A stretch of 64,000 nt of DNA from Datura wrightii (taxonomy: Eukaryota > Streptophyta > Magnoliopsida > Solanales > Solanaceae), in NCBI GenBank assembly GCA_035772735.1, contig JASDFA010000003.1:99071001-99135000 (forward strand), written 5' to 3'. Below, one piece after another: positions 1 through 10,600 of the stretch (position 1 is its first letter; each line of letters opens with the position of its first letter). The notes under the pieces were generated by a model. That model did not search any database. It was given only the letters and a program-made list of their open reading frames with translations, and was not told the origin of the DNA. A program made the position numbers and the translations under genes.

Positions 1-840
1 TGCTCGAGTTTAGGCATTTGCCCAGAATATTGAGGGCATCAGGCAGCGACATCGGGAGATCAGGAGGACCAATCTGGAATAGCACCGCAGGGACAGGCTA
101 GTTGAGTTATAGAGGGAGGCTGTGGGAGGACCTAGGCCACGATTGTTAGATAGGCCGCCCAGGCCCCCACCTCCACCATAGCCGCAGAGGGGTAGATTTA
201 GCCGCAGGGGTTAGTCAGAGACCGGCAGAGGCTCGCAGATTGCAGATTCACCATTACAGAGAAGGGTGGAGCAGAGTAGGTATACCCTACCACTTTGCCC
301 TATATGCAGCCGACGCCATTCTAGAGCATGCAGGTATGGCTCCATCAGATGTTATATTTGTGGCCAAGAGGGCCATCTGATGAGAGATTGCCCAGCCAGA
401 GGTCAGGAGGATTGGGATAGACAGGACAGGACATCCGCAGGGTCACGAGCTACAACATCCTTGGCAGGGCGCAGGCCCTCAATATCGACAGGCAGGGGTC
501 GGGGCAGATCAGGGGCCTCCAGTGTAGGTGCGGGTCCAAGCCGCACATATGCGTTACTAGGGAGGCAGGATTCAAAAGCGTCACCTGATGTTGTGACAGG
601 TATGATAACTATTTGCTCACACCCTGCTTATGTATTGATTGATCCAGGATCTACTTTGTCCTACATTACTCCATTTGTGGCTCGAAAGTTTAGTGCTGCA
701 CCAGAGTTGCTTCAACAACCCTTTTCAGTATCTACACCCGTCGGTGACTCCATTATAGCTAGTAGAATTTATCGAGGGTGTACAGCAGAGGTTGCTGATC
801 GCCAGACTACAGTAGATTTGGTAGAGTTAGATGGGTATTG
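1..840 (+). pseudogene. TE1 gag C-terminus and aspartic protease, decayed
   Basis: The first 265 bases keep an arginine-rich gag tail interrupted by stops. A readable frame from about 266 to 841 holds a CCHC zinc knuckle (CYICGQEGHLMRDC, nucleic-acid binding in Gag) and then the retropepsin segment VLIDPGSTLSYITPF. The catalytic triad there is D-P-G rather than D-S/T-G, which is common in plant Tekay-type proteases. The frame ends shortly after VDLVELD. The expected following segment before GIDWL appears to have lost some bases with a frame change near 828-835, separating protease from the polymerase. Confidence 0.85.
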
Positions 841-1830
841 ATTGGTTGGTGCCATGCTATGCTAACGTAGAGTGTTGGACCAAGACAGTCCGATTCCACT
901 TTCCAGGAGAGCCGGTGCGAGAGTGGAAAGGCAATACAGCTACTCCAAGAGGTAGGTTTATTTCCTACCTTCAGGCGAGGAAATTGATAACTAAGGGATG
1001 TATCTACCACCTAGTTAGGGTTTAGGATGTCCGAGCAGAATCTCCGACACTCCAGTCTATTTCGGTGGTGAACAAATTCCCTGATGTGTTTCCAGATGAG
1101 TTACCTGGTATTCCCCCAGAGAGGGAAATAGATTTCGCTATTGATTTATTACCAGGCACTCAGCCTATATCAATTCCTCTTTATCGTATGGCTCCTGCAG
1201 AACTCAGAGAGTTGAAGGAGCAGTTGAAAGATTTGCTAGATAAAGGTTTCATCAGGCCGAGTACTTCACCATGGGGTGCGCCAGTTTTATTTGTGAGGAA
1301 GAAAGATGGCTTGCTCCGTATGTGCATAGATTATCGGCAGTTGAACAAAGTTACAGTGAAGAATAAGTATCCGCTTCCCAGAATAGATGATTTGTTTGAT
1401 CAGCTACAAGGGGCTAGATATTTTTCTAAGATTGACTTGCGGTCCGGATATCACCAGGTTCAAGTTCGTGAAAGAGATATTCCTAAAATGGCGTTCAGGA
1501 CCCGATATAGACACTTCGAATTTTTTGTTATGTCCTTTGGGTTAACGAATGCCCCAGCAATATTCATGGACCTGATGAACAGTATTTTCAGACCACATCT
1601 GGACCTGTTCGTGATCGTGTTTATTGATGACATTCTGTGTATTCTCACTCCGAAGCAGATCACCGGACTCATTTACGGACAGTGCTCCAGATTCTCAGGG
1701 ACCGCCAGTTATATGCTAAGTTCTCCAAGTGTGAATTCTGGCTGAACTCAGTAGCCTTCTTGGGGCATATTGTGTCGGATACTGGTATACAGGTTGACAC
1801 GCAGAAGATAGCAGCAGTTAAAACCTAGCC
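841..1830 (+). pseudogene. TE1 reverse transcriptase, decayed
   Basis: A protease-RT linker (GIDWL..., FPGEPV) runs to a TAG at about 1023-1025 that looks like a CAG-to-TAG change. The RT domain then reads from 1026 to about 1635. It shows FPDVFPDELPG, the PLYRMAPAEL fingers motif, RKKDG, MCIDYRQLNKVT, PLPRIDDL, KIDLRSGYHQV, MSFGLTNAP and the polymerase box FIDDIL, so the catalytic aspartates are kept. A frameshift near 1640 moves the thumb region (KFSKCEFWL, LGHIV) to another frame ending at 1828. This domain copies element RNA into DNA in family members. Confidence 0.92.
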
Positions 1831-2569
1831 TAGGCCTACCACTCTGACCGAAGTCCCGCAGTTTTCCGGGGTTAGCGGGATATTACAGAAGATTTGTTGA
1901 GGGATTCTCTACTATAGCGGCACCTCTGACCAAACAGACGCAGAAAGCGGCGAAGTTTCAGTGGACAAAGGCATGTGAGCAGAGCTTCCAGGAGTTAAAA
2001 GACAGATTAACCTCCGCCCCAGTGTTAGCATTGCCGGAAGGTACAGAAGGTTATTCAGTGTATTGCGACGCATCAGGCGTTGGGTTGGGTTGTGTGTTGA
2101 TGCAGCATGGTAAGGTGATTGCGTATGCTTCCAGACAGCTGAGGAAACACGAGAAAAATTACTCTACCCACGACCTGGAATTAGCCGCAGTGATCCACGC
2201 CTTAAAGATATGGAGACACTACTTGTATGGTGTCCATGTGGATATTTTCACAAATCATAAGAGCCTACAGTATATCTTCACTCAGAGGGGGCTGAATTTG
2301 CGACAGCGTCGCTGGTTGGAGTTATTGAAAGATTATGACGTGGACATTCTGTATCATCCGGGAAAAGCCAATGTAGTAGCAGATGCTCTCAGCCGTAAAT
2401 CAATGGGAAGTTTGGCGCATTTGCAGCCCGAGAAGTGGGAGTTGGTCCGAGAAATACATCAATTAGCTAGCCTAGCCGTTCGTGTAGCAGAAATAGAGGG
2501 CAACAGAGCGGTAATTCAAAAAAACTGTTGTATCGTCATTAGTGGAGGAGGTAAAGGAACGGCAATATG
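1831..2569 (+). pseudogene. TE1 RNase H domain, decayed
   Basis: After a frame disruption near 1830 the connection and RNase H regions continue. An open stretch at 2022-2570 carries YCDASGVGLGCVLMQ (first catalytic Asp), YASRQLRKHEKNY, HDLELAAVIHALKIWRHYLYG (catalytic Glu region), FTNHKSLQYIF (usually TDH, here TNH, so the second Asp is changed) and the end motif HPGKANVVADALSRK. The reading frame ends at 2570. RNase H removes RNA from the RNA:DNA hybrid during reverse transcription. Confidence 0.9.
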
Positions 2570-3790
2570 AAGATCCTGACCTGGTCCAGTTTAAGGGCAG
2601 ACTTTAGCAAGGGAAAGCGCCGGATTTTCAGATAACTGAGGAAGAAGTGCTGTTATGTAAAGGTCGCCTGTGTGTTCCAGATGTTTCTGGGCTCCGCCAG
2701 CAGATTATGAACGAGGTACATTACGCCCGTTATTCTCTTCACCCCGGTGCAATGAAAATGTACCATGATATCAAGGAGAATTATTGGTGGCCTTGAATGA
2801 AAAGAGAAATTGCCAAATTTGTAGCCCAGTGTCCTAACTGCCAACAGGTAATAGCGGAACACCAGAAACCAGGTGGGTTGACTCAGGACATAGTTGTGCC
2901 TCTTTGGAAGTGGGAAGCAGTAAACATGGACTTTGTAGCAGGATTACCCCGTACCAGGTATAGACATGATTCAATTTGGGTAATTGTTGACAGACTGACG
3001 AAATCAGCCCATTTCCTGCCAGTAAAAGCTACTTTCTCTGCCGAAGATTACGCCGAATTGTATATCAGAGAAATAGTTAGGTTACACGGTGTTCCAGTAT
3101 CTATTATCTTTGATAGAGGAGCACAGTTTACAGCTAGATTTTGGTAGTCATTTCAGAGAGGTCTGGGGACGCAGATTAATTTGAGCACAGCATTCCACCC
3201 TCAGACAGATGGACAGGCGGAGCGCACTATTCAGATGCTCAAGGACATGCTACGAGCGTGTGTGCTAGATTTTGGAGGTAGCTGGGACGAGCATTTGCCG
3301 TTAATTGAATTTGCTTATAATAATAACTATCACTCCGCCATCCAGATGGTGCCTTTTGAAGCCTTGTATGGGAGAAAATGCAGATCGCCAGTTGGCTGGT
3401 TTGAAGTGGGGGAATCAGCGTTGATTGGGCCAGACATCATTCAACAGTCAGAGGAAAAGGTAAAGCTTATCAGAGAACACCTACTGACCGCACAGAGCCG
3501 CCAGAAATCATATGCTGATGTGCGGCACAGATATTTCGAATTTGATGTGAATGACTGGGTATTTCTGAAGGTATCTCCAATGAAAGGGGTGATGAGATTC
3601 GGCAAGAAAGGTAAGCTTAGTCCAAGATTTGTTAGTCCTTATCAGATTCGTCGAAGAATAGGCCAAGTGGCATATGAGTTGAACTTGCCTCCAGAGCTAG
3701 AATCCGTTCATCTGATCTTTCATGTATCTATGCTGAGGAAATGCATAGGGAACCCATCTAGAGTATCCCAGTCTAGGATATCCAGGTTAC
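2570..3790 (+). pseudogene. TE1 integrase, decayed
   Basis: The HHCC zinc-binding domain is visible as HYARYSLHPG... and CPNCQQV, with a stop between them (WWP then TGA near 2795). The catalytic core follows: MDFVAGLPR (first D), VDRLTKSAHFLPV, IIFDRGAQF (second D) and TDGQAERTIQ (E). A TGG-to-TAG-like stop lies near 3146. The C-terminal part (GRKCRSPVGW, PMKGVMRFGKKGKLSPRF, YELNLPPEL, FHVSMLRKC) runs to about 3770, where a frameshift separates the chromodomain. Integrase inserts the cDNA into chromatin. Confidence 0.92.
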
Positions 3791-3968
3791 AGAAGAGCTG
3801 GCCTATGAAGAGGTTCCAGCAGCTATCCTAGAAAGACAGATTCGCAGATTGAGGACTAAAGATATTGCGTCTGTCAAGGTATTGTGGCATAACAGGAACC
3901 GAGAGGAGATGACTTGGGAGGCGGAGGAACATATGAAGATTAGATATCCTCACTTATTCCAGGCCTAG
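3790..3968 (+). pseudogene. TE1 C-terminal chromodomain fragment
   Basis: In the frame shifted relative to integrase, the text AYEEVPAAILERQIRRLR, then KVLWHNRNREEMTWEAEE, MKIRYPHLF and a TAG stop at 3966-3968 form the chromodomain end typical of Tekay/Del elements. In chromoviruses this domain is thought to steer integration toward particular chromatin. TE8 keeps the same domain uninterrupted at 58984-59274. Confidence 0.85.
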
Positions 3969-4217
3969 TCAGGCGACAGGTGTGTCCGTATTATTACTTA
4001 TGCAGTATTTTATGGTTGTATATGTGTAAATGAGAGAGATTGATGTTTAGCTATCAAGTGGATCTTAAAGTATTGGGTGTAGTACCCGTATTGGACTTTT
4101 CTGCGTTTCAGGTTTTTGGGATAGTCCATTTTACAGGGGAGACTCGGCCGAAATTTTCTTAGAGACAAGTTGAGAAGTCCTCTAGATAGAAGTTTACATT
4201 CGAGGATGAATGTTCTT

Positions 4218-4230
4218 AAGGGGGGGAGAA
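4218..4230 (+). other. TE1 polypurine tract
   Basis: AAGGGGGGGAGAA lies directly before the LTR start TGTTACACCCC. It is the expected plus-strand priming site. Just upstream (4198-4213) is the partly palindromic TTCGAGGATGAA, which recurs before the polypurine tract of other elements in the window. Confidence 0.9.
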
Positions 4231-4354
4231 TGTTACACCCCATAAGATTCCCGGCACCTAGATGTCCTATTCGTGCGTTGGTTAAGCATATTTGAAAACT
4301 ATACATGCTAGAGAAAGCCCCGGGAAAGGATCGGACGAGTAGCTTGTCGAACCA

Positions 4355-4437
4355 TCGCGGAAGGAGCCGGGGCAGAGCCCCTCCACGATGGCAGCGTGTC
4401 ACGGAGGTGGGGCCACTGCGTTGGCTCCGTGACACAT
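4355..4437 (+). repeat. U3 GC-rich hairpin cassette in TE1 LTR
   Basis: The words CCATCGCGG, CGTGTCACGGAGG, GCGTTGGCTCC and CCGTGACAC are packed together. The arms CGTGTCACGGAG (from 4394) and CTCCGTGACAC(A) can pair, with a final base mismatch. The cassette ends about 20 bases before the TATA box. Confidence 0.8.
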
Positions 4438-4457
4438 TGGGCCTGCCCAGGCCCAAG

Positions 4458-4466
4458 TATATAAAG
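4458..4466 (+). promoter_or_regulatory. TATA box of TE1 LTR
   Basis: TATATAAAG in the U3 region, about 230 bases into the LTR and just downstream of the hairpin cassette. The equivalent site occurs at 52183 in the TE8 5' LTR. Confidence 0.75.
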
Positions 4467-5927
4467 CCCCACTTTGGTTTATTTTCATTAAAAACATTTG
4501 ATAAACTTTAGAAAACGTAGAAAACAGAGAGAGACAAAGAGGATTAACGTATTATCATCTGATTACGCTGCCAAACGTAGTCCAAATCTAAATTAACCTC
4601 AGGTACCGAGGTATTTAGCAGCAGGGAGCATTCCTACGGATTTTGTTTTGTGAAATACGACCGATGAATCGTCGAGCTACCGGACTAAGGTAAGTATAAT
4701 TGCTCCAAACTAGTGTCTATGTGTTCCTAGCTGTGAAGTGAATACTTCTCCCTTCTGGACTTCTGGAAAATAGCGAGTTTCCGACCGTCTTTCAATAAGC
4801 CTAAGTTTAGGCTATAATTATATCGAAAGTGATGTCGTCCTTCAGAATAAAGTTGTATTTAGTATTGATTGACGTATATATGAATGCAGCTGGGAGAAAT
4901 AGCTGGAATACTGACCGAGCTACACCAGTTAGTTGGGAAATCAGAAGCGAAGGTATGTAAAGCTAGTTTCCTCGGCAAGTTAGTAGTCTCGGTATAGTAA
5001 GATAGTTCAAAGGCCAGTAGAATGTTTCAGGAGTTTTGTGTTATGTTTAGTATGAATATTAGTACGATATTAGAAGCATCATGTTATGTATACCGTGAAA
5101 CTTGCTAGCACGATATAAATTCTAATACAAAGTGTTAGGAACTGTACAGCATGCCAGTATGTGATTTAGTAAAGTATGTTAGGATATTATCGTATTCAGT
5201 TGAAACTTATTAAAGCAATATAAGTATCTGTAAGGTATCTCAGAAGTAGAATGGTAGATTAAAATGAAGTTTAGAAAGCATGTTAGAAATAGTAAATCAT
5301 GTTACTATAACACTTAGTTATACAGCATGATTTCCAGCAGAAAAACTATATCTTATTCAACATTAGACTCAGCACAGTATGATAGAAGATTATATATATA
5401 TACCATTATCAGTCTTAGCATGTATTAAATACATACATATCACTATCACTAGTCAGTATACAGTATGTACAGATACATTATCATCACTAGTTTCAGCATG
5501 TGGTATATGCAGTTAGTATTACTAGTTGAGACCACTGTATTGTCTTGGGGTTGGATTACCTAGCATTCATGACCGCCCCAGGGTTAATAGCTGTATCGAC
5601 TCGTCCGCCAGAGGGCAAGGATGTCTTGCTCTACGGAGTGGCATGCCGTCCCACAGGGGACGAAGACAGGATGCCGGTTTCCCCATATTGTGCCTTGGTC
5701 GGCCTTTATACACCCCCGTCGAGCGGGTACGCCCGGGGTGTTGATTTAGGAGTCCTCCAGACTCAGGTACAGTTATAGTCAGGGGCTCAGTGAGCCCAAG
5801 TGTATACCCAGGGGATCAGCAGGATGCTTATAGTTATTATAGGAGATGGGACGACTGGGGTAGGGGTATAGATTGCGTGTTGATTGTACCTCCTGGCTTA
5901 TGGGGGCCGGGTAAGGTTTGTGTGTGC

Positions 5928-5960
5928 TATGCTATGTTATGTTATGTTATGCCATGTTAC
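5928..5960 (+). repeat. Pentanucleotide microsatellite (TATGT/ATGCC-type) in TE1 LTR
   Basis: About six imperfect units of TATGC/TATGT. The homologous spot in the TE8 LTRs (53823-53858 and 61528-61567) has a different unit composition, so this is an unstable array within the family. Confidence 0.75.
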
Positions 5961-6786
5961 ACTCGATACGAGTAGATCGACAATAGAACGATACATCTCT
6001 ATTTATGACTCCTACTCCTTCCAGTATGGTTGAGAGTAGGCTTATCTTTACATTTTCAGTCAGTTTAGTCTATTCCTTCCTATTTCAGTTCCATCAGTTG
6101 TATTGTTGTTTTCAGATATTTTTTAGTTGTAATTTTACATACTTAGTACCAGCGGTACTAACGCCTCTTGGGGGCGCTGCGTTGCTTGCCTGCAGATACT
6201 CATAGATGAGGGGCCGATACCTCGTGATTCCAGCCAGCTCACAGGGTCATCAGCTCCAGTCATCCGGAGCTAGATAGCTAGAGGTTTATCCCTTTTCTTT
6301 TGTTGTACAGCATGGGTAGGGCGGGGCCCTGTCCCGACCATCTTATCAGTATTCTTAGAGGCTTGTAGTCTGTATATATATTTTCCCTGTGGTTAGCAGT
6401 GCCGGTCGCGTGGGGCCGTGCGTATGTTTAGTTGTTTATGTTGGCCGTGTGAGGCCTTACCCAGTCAGTAGTGGTGACCTTGCCGGTCACATAGCTGTTC
6501 AGCATTTGTTATATTGATTTAGAGTTAACTAGACAGCACGGTGGCCTTGTCAGCCCGCATAGGTTCCCCTATATGAATGTGATTCTGGCTAGATGATGTT
6601 ATAGTACAGGTGGCTATAGGCCTAATCGGCCGGAGGCTGTATTTACAGCCGTTATATAGCCCGTTGATTCCTTGAATCTGAGTTAGAGCTAGCCAGGCAC
6701 CAGATGTGCTTAGGCTCACCTGTTAGCATTCTAGGTCCTACTAGGGCACCAGGTGCCAGTCATACCCCCCAAGGCGGGGTGTGACA

Positions 6787-8150
6787 TAATCGTTTACTGA
6801 TAAAATTCAACAAAAGACTACATCAACAAGCAATGTTCGGAGATCAATGCATACGAAATCATTCCACACACATGTACGCAATTATCCAAAGTCTAACTCC
6901 TATTAAAACATTACCTGCATCAATTTAGAGGATTTGAATGTCAATTACTCCGTTGCAGCCTTACCTTTCCTTAATTCCTCCGAATATTTAAAGTATAGAA
7001 ATACGAGATTTAGAATAATTAAATAGTCTATTTTAAAAATTAAGGGTTTTGAGAATTTAAACCATCCCCATTCTATCTGTTACACAGTCCACCTCTTTAC
7101 CCACAACTTTAATTCTTTAAAATTAATCCCACACTAACAGTTCCTACCTAATTCATGAAGGTTCTACTCCCTCAAAACCTTTTTAAGTCAATCCCTTTTT
7201 TATAAGGGTAGTGGTTCCAAGTTCACCTGGTTCTAGGTCTCAGCATTCACATGGACAAAGTTCTACAAGGACCTTCGCCTTAGAGAGTGTTCATACTCCC
7301 TTCTAAACCTAGGAACCAACACTCACTAGTTCCCAATTATTCAACCCTAGTTTCACCGTTATGGGGTTCTTCAATTAAGAACTCCACCATTAAAGGTCTC
7401 CCCGCCCCATGATTCATTGGTATTAAGGAATCAAAATTAGAAGAATTAAGTCAAGTTTCTTACTTTGGGAAGGGGAATGCTCTACTCTTAGGAATGTCGC
7501 CTCTAGTTCTTAGAACTTTGTGCTTAGAATAATGGGGAAAAACCCCAAAAATCACACTTAAAACACACTTAATGATTCTCATCGTCCATTGCAACGATCA
7601 CTTTATCACTACAGCGAACTCGCTATGGCGGTCAGGTCACAGCCACAATGAATCCAATGACCATTCTCCCGATCCTTTACAACAGGCCTGCAATCGTGGT
7701 AACGGTCTTGCTGCAGCGTAAATCCCCATACTATAGCAGTTCCCTATGAACAGTAGCTCCTAATTCCTACACTCAAACCACTCCTCAACTCAAAAATTTT
7801 ACTAGCAATCAACCAACACCTTCCTACCCACAACTTATGCTAGTTAGGGTGTTCCGAACTTATTTCCCTCATAATGATATATGGTTCGTTAGATAAATAA
7901 TTAAAACATGACAAGGCCACGATTAGCTAAACTGCACAATGAAAGGCTGACAAGGCCAGAAAACCCCAAAAGCTATACAACTAGTTCACCCAAGCCTCTA
8001 AAGAGTAGGTAACTTAAATGCACGGGATAGGGCCTCGGCCTACCAAATCTACACTACTCAGTCAATGAAAAAGAAAATATAGCTCCTACAAGAAAGGAGC
8101 ATACCACTTTTCTACTGAAATCAGGCTCCTATTGTGACTGTCGACCTAAG
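6787..8150 (-). repeat. Degenerate minus-strand LTR fragment related to the TE2 LTR
   Basis: The reverse complement of about 7000-7860 matches the start of the TE2 LTR (13550-14200) in order: an ATAAGT(T)CGG block, the phrase around GGAGCTACT, a cassette with ACAGCGA/TCGCTATGGCGG words, GGACGATGA, the CCCCATTATTC block and AAGGGAGTA. TE1 appears to be inserted at its left edge. No coding potential is recognisable. Exact ends are uncertain. Confidence 0.55.
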
Positions 8151-10600
8151 CCTATTCTTGTACCTGCAACATAATTTCTAGAAGAGGGTCCCTAGGGGAA
8201 GGGACGTCAGTACGAATGAAATGAACTGGTATGTAAGGGTGAAATAGTAAACATAGATACATCTAAGATACTGAAAACCAGAGTAGGGAATAGATATAAT
8301 ATGCGACCTTGGAAGCTGATATATGAACAACATATGATACTTCATGTGAATATAATCATGTCAGCACATATACAAGTCATACTACATTATCCATAGGCTA
8401 TATAGTCCCTAATCCAATAATGGCCTAGTCTGGTCAATCAATGTTGCCCTGCCGAGGTGGCCATCTTGGAGGTACCATAAGTAAAAGAGCATATGCTAAC
8501 CTGACATAACCACATTGGTGGTATGGTTATAGTCCCATATATGAAGGAGGACTTCCACATAACATAATTGCATTGTTGGTAAGGTCATAGTCTTATATCA
8601 AAAAGACAACTACACACCTGACATAACTGTGTCGGTAGTAAGGTCATCATATATCAAATATTCCAAAGAATAACTTCCCATCGGACATACCAGGTTTGTG
8701 GTAAGGTCATAGTCTCATATCTAGAGCCGACTGGGCTCATATCATGTCTGTCTAACAATTATGGCGTAAAAATGGCAAAGTTTGAGACTATGACATGAAT
8801 AGGCCTTTTTCATAATTCATAGTTTCTCATAAGCATATATATAACATAAACATGTCAAATAACACTTGGATGCCCATATTGAATGACTTTATAGTCATGA
8901 GAAGGTTCGGACAACATAAGGAATTTAACAAGCTCCACAGACAACACTTAGGCACATTTTGGATTCGAGAGCTCGATAACCTGACGTTTAGTTTAACGAA
9001 GAGGAAACATGGAATATCTCCTTCTCCTCACGTACCTCATGACATATATAAGTTAAAGGACAACCATGATATGAAATTTCCACTTTGACAAGCTCATTTA
9101 ACATTAATAGATTGTGACGTTGATTCTTAGCTCAAACTTATTTACACATCTTCATCTTAACTCTTTTATCAATTTCACTTGAAAACTAGACCTTTAGATA
9201 TACTTAACATCACATATACACATAATATATTAAAGGACTAGATCACGGTGTCTATGATAAGAAGACTTCAAACTCGATTTATTACTATGACACAATTGGA
9301 AGTAACACGTATTTCCCTATATATTTACTTGTTCCAAACATGATTAACGATTCAAACTCAATGTCATGGAATTTCGTCCCTTTGGGAAGAATCCTACTTG
9401 CTTTACTATGAGTGTGAATACACAAGAATATTGGCCCTTTCAGCAATATATATTCGTGCTTGAACAACGAGGATGGGACACGTTAACACACCTTATTTCG
9501 AAGAGCTTTCTTTAGTCGCTTCTTTTTCTTCAACAACCAGCAATTATCCCCTTCAATTACTTGAGTTTATAACCAACGAAAAGTATTTTCCAAACCAATA
9601 TATCCAGCTAAAACATAACACCAACAGCAGCCACAACAACAACACAAAAGGCAACATTTTAGCATAATACTATAGCTTGTTCTACACACTTGTAAGAAAA
9701 GAATGGAAGTAGAAAATTACCTAACTTCTTTTATAATCAACTCCCATAAAACATGGAGTATATTTCCAATAACAAAAAGCTACAAAAACCTTCAAAAACA
9801 AATAGTAACCTTCAGCAAAATCACACAAAAAATAGCAGCCAAACTTGGCGCCCAACTTCTAGTTTCAAACTAGGATTCTTGCAAGTTTGAATACTAGAAA
9901 CGGTTACCTTTTCTGGGGGTTATTATTGGTTAAAATAGGAGTATTTTAATTCAACTTCTAGTCTTAAAACGCAGCAACCTTGCTGTCCAAAATGCAGCAA
10001 AAATAGTTCACAAACACATCAAACACACCTCCAACTTGTAGTCATTTACTCATGTATTCAAGCAAGGCTAGTAGTAGAATTATTACCTTTGTTTCATGTA
10101 TTTAATCCCTACAATAAGGAGGCATATATGTAGCTTGTAACTGCTTCAAAAATGCAGCAAATTCACTGCAATAACACTGCCCAAATGCAGCCAAAATAGC
10201 TACCAACACACCACCTTTACCTTGTTAGTGATCTCTTTCACTTAGCTTGAGTTTTAATGGAGTTTAGCTTGGTGTTTCCCCTTTCTCTTCCTTGGTTTAG
10301 TTTCTGGAAAACTTAGAGGATATATTCACTTAGCAAGTAGGTCCTTTGGGTTAATGATTAGAATGAAAAGTTACACTTTAAAACATGAAATATAAAGGGT
10401 GGGGTGGTGGAGTCTTTTTATTGAGGTGGGCTACGTCATCACTTGATAGTGCCCTGGTAAAATGCCTAAAACATTTTACTCGGAACTCCGATTGATGAGC
10501 CGTGCGATATTCTGAAAGGTAGACTGAAATACCTTTAATTTATTGGTTTTAGGACTCCTATGTCATTATAGATTGAGAGATATGATCACTTAAATTTCAC
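8151..10600 (-). repeat. Degenerate LTR-like sequence, probably minus strand
   Basis: No convincing gene. On the reverse strand it carries motifs of plant gypsy LTR U5 and U3 regions, such as GGCCATTATTGG-type and GACCTTACC words near 8420-8720 and a GGAGTTCCGAGTAAAA block near 10470-10510. The open frame at 8852-9088 lacks any family resemblance. Boundaries with neighbours are not clear, and the strand is inferred from motif similarity. Confidence 0.4.
8500..8735. repeat. Four diverged tandem copies, period about 56-64 bp
   Basis: Copies start near 8500, 8556, 8616 and 8680. Each has a (C)CTGACATAAC-like word, then a GT-rich word such as TTGGTGGTA/TTGTTGGTAA, then GGTCATAGTC and CATAT. Read on the minus strand, this is a repeated GACCTTACC...GTTATGTC unit similar to the GACCTTGCCGGTC words in the Tekay LTRs. 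Confidence 0.7.

Larger units (their letters stand above)
1..6786 (+). mobile_element. TE1: Ty3/gypsy Tekay/Del-type chromovirus, 5' end outside window
   Basis: The order gag zinc knuckle, protease, reverse transcriptase, RNase H, integrase, chromodomain, polypurine tract and LTR reads left to right. This is the Ty3/gypsy order, and the C-terminal chromodomain places it among chromoviruses of the Tekay/Del type. The 5' LTR, primer site and gag N-terminus lie before base 1. The 3' LTR ends in CA at 6786. The next five bases, TAATC, are the presumed target duplication, but the left copy is not visible. The coding part has many stops and frameshifts, so this copy is not autonomous. Its LTR family is the same as TE8 at 51956-62401. 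Confidence 0.93.
4231..6786 (+). repeat. TE1 3' LTR, 2556 bp
   Basis: It begins TGTTACACCCC and ends GGGGTGTGACA, giving TG...CA ends and longer terminal complementarity. It is clearly homologous along its length to the TE8 LTRs. It contains a hairpin cassette at 4355-4437, a TATA box at 4458, a pentanucleotide array near 5928-5960 and U5-type GGCCTTGTCAGCC motifs near 6541. Short open frames inside it (for example 5526-5778) are chance frames in LTR sequence. Confidence 0.93.

Noticed and set aside
4394..4437. Hairpin cassette as a rho-type terminator or a satellite monomer
   Set aside because: The genome is eukaryotic, the cassette lies upstream of a TATA box and copies are dispersed, not tandem.
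5526..5778. Overlapping open frames in two registers, repeated at 53378-53830 and 60960-61439
   Set aside because: They lie in the same part of three LTR copies and follow LTR homology rather than codon use. Nothing resembles a protein family.
8500..8735. CRISPR-like array
   Set aside because: The four copies are diverged along their length with no identical repeats or unique spacers, in a eukaryotic repeat context.
8852..9088. 78-residue open frame in the 8-10 kb region
   Set aside because: Isolated, AT-rich, no family resemblance, and inside LTR-like debris.
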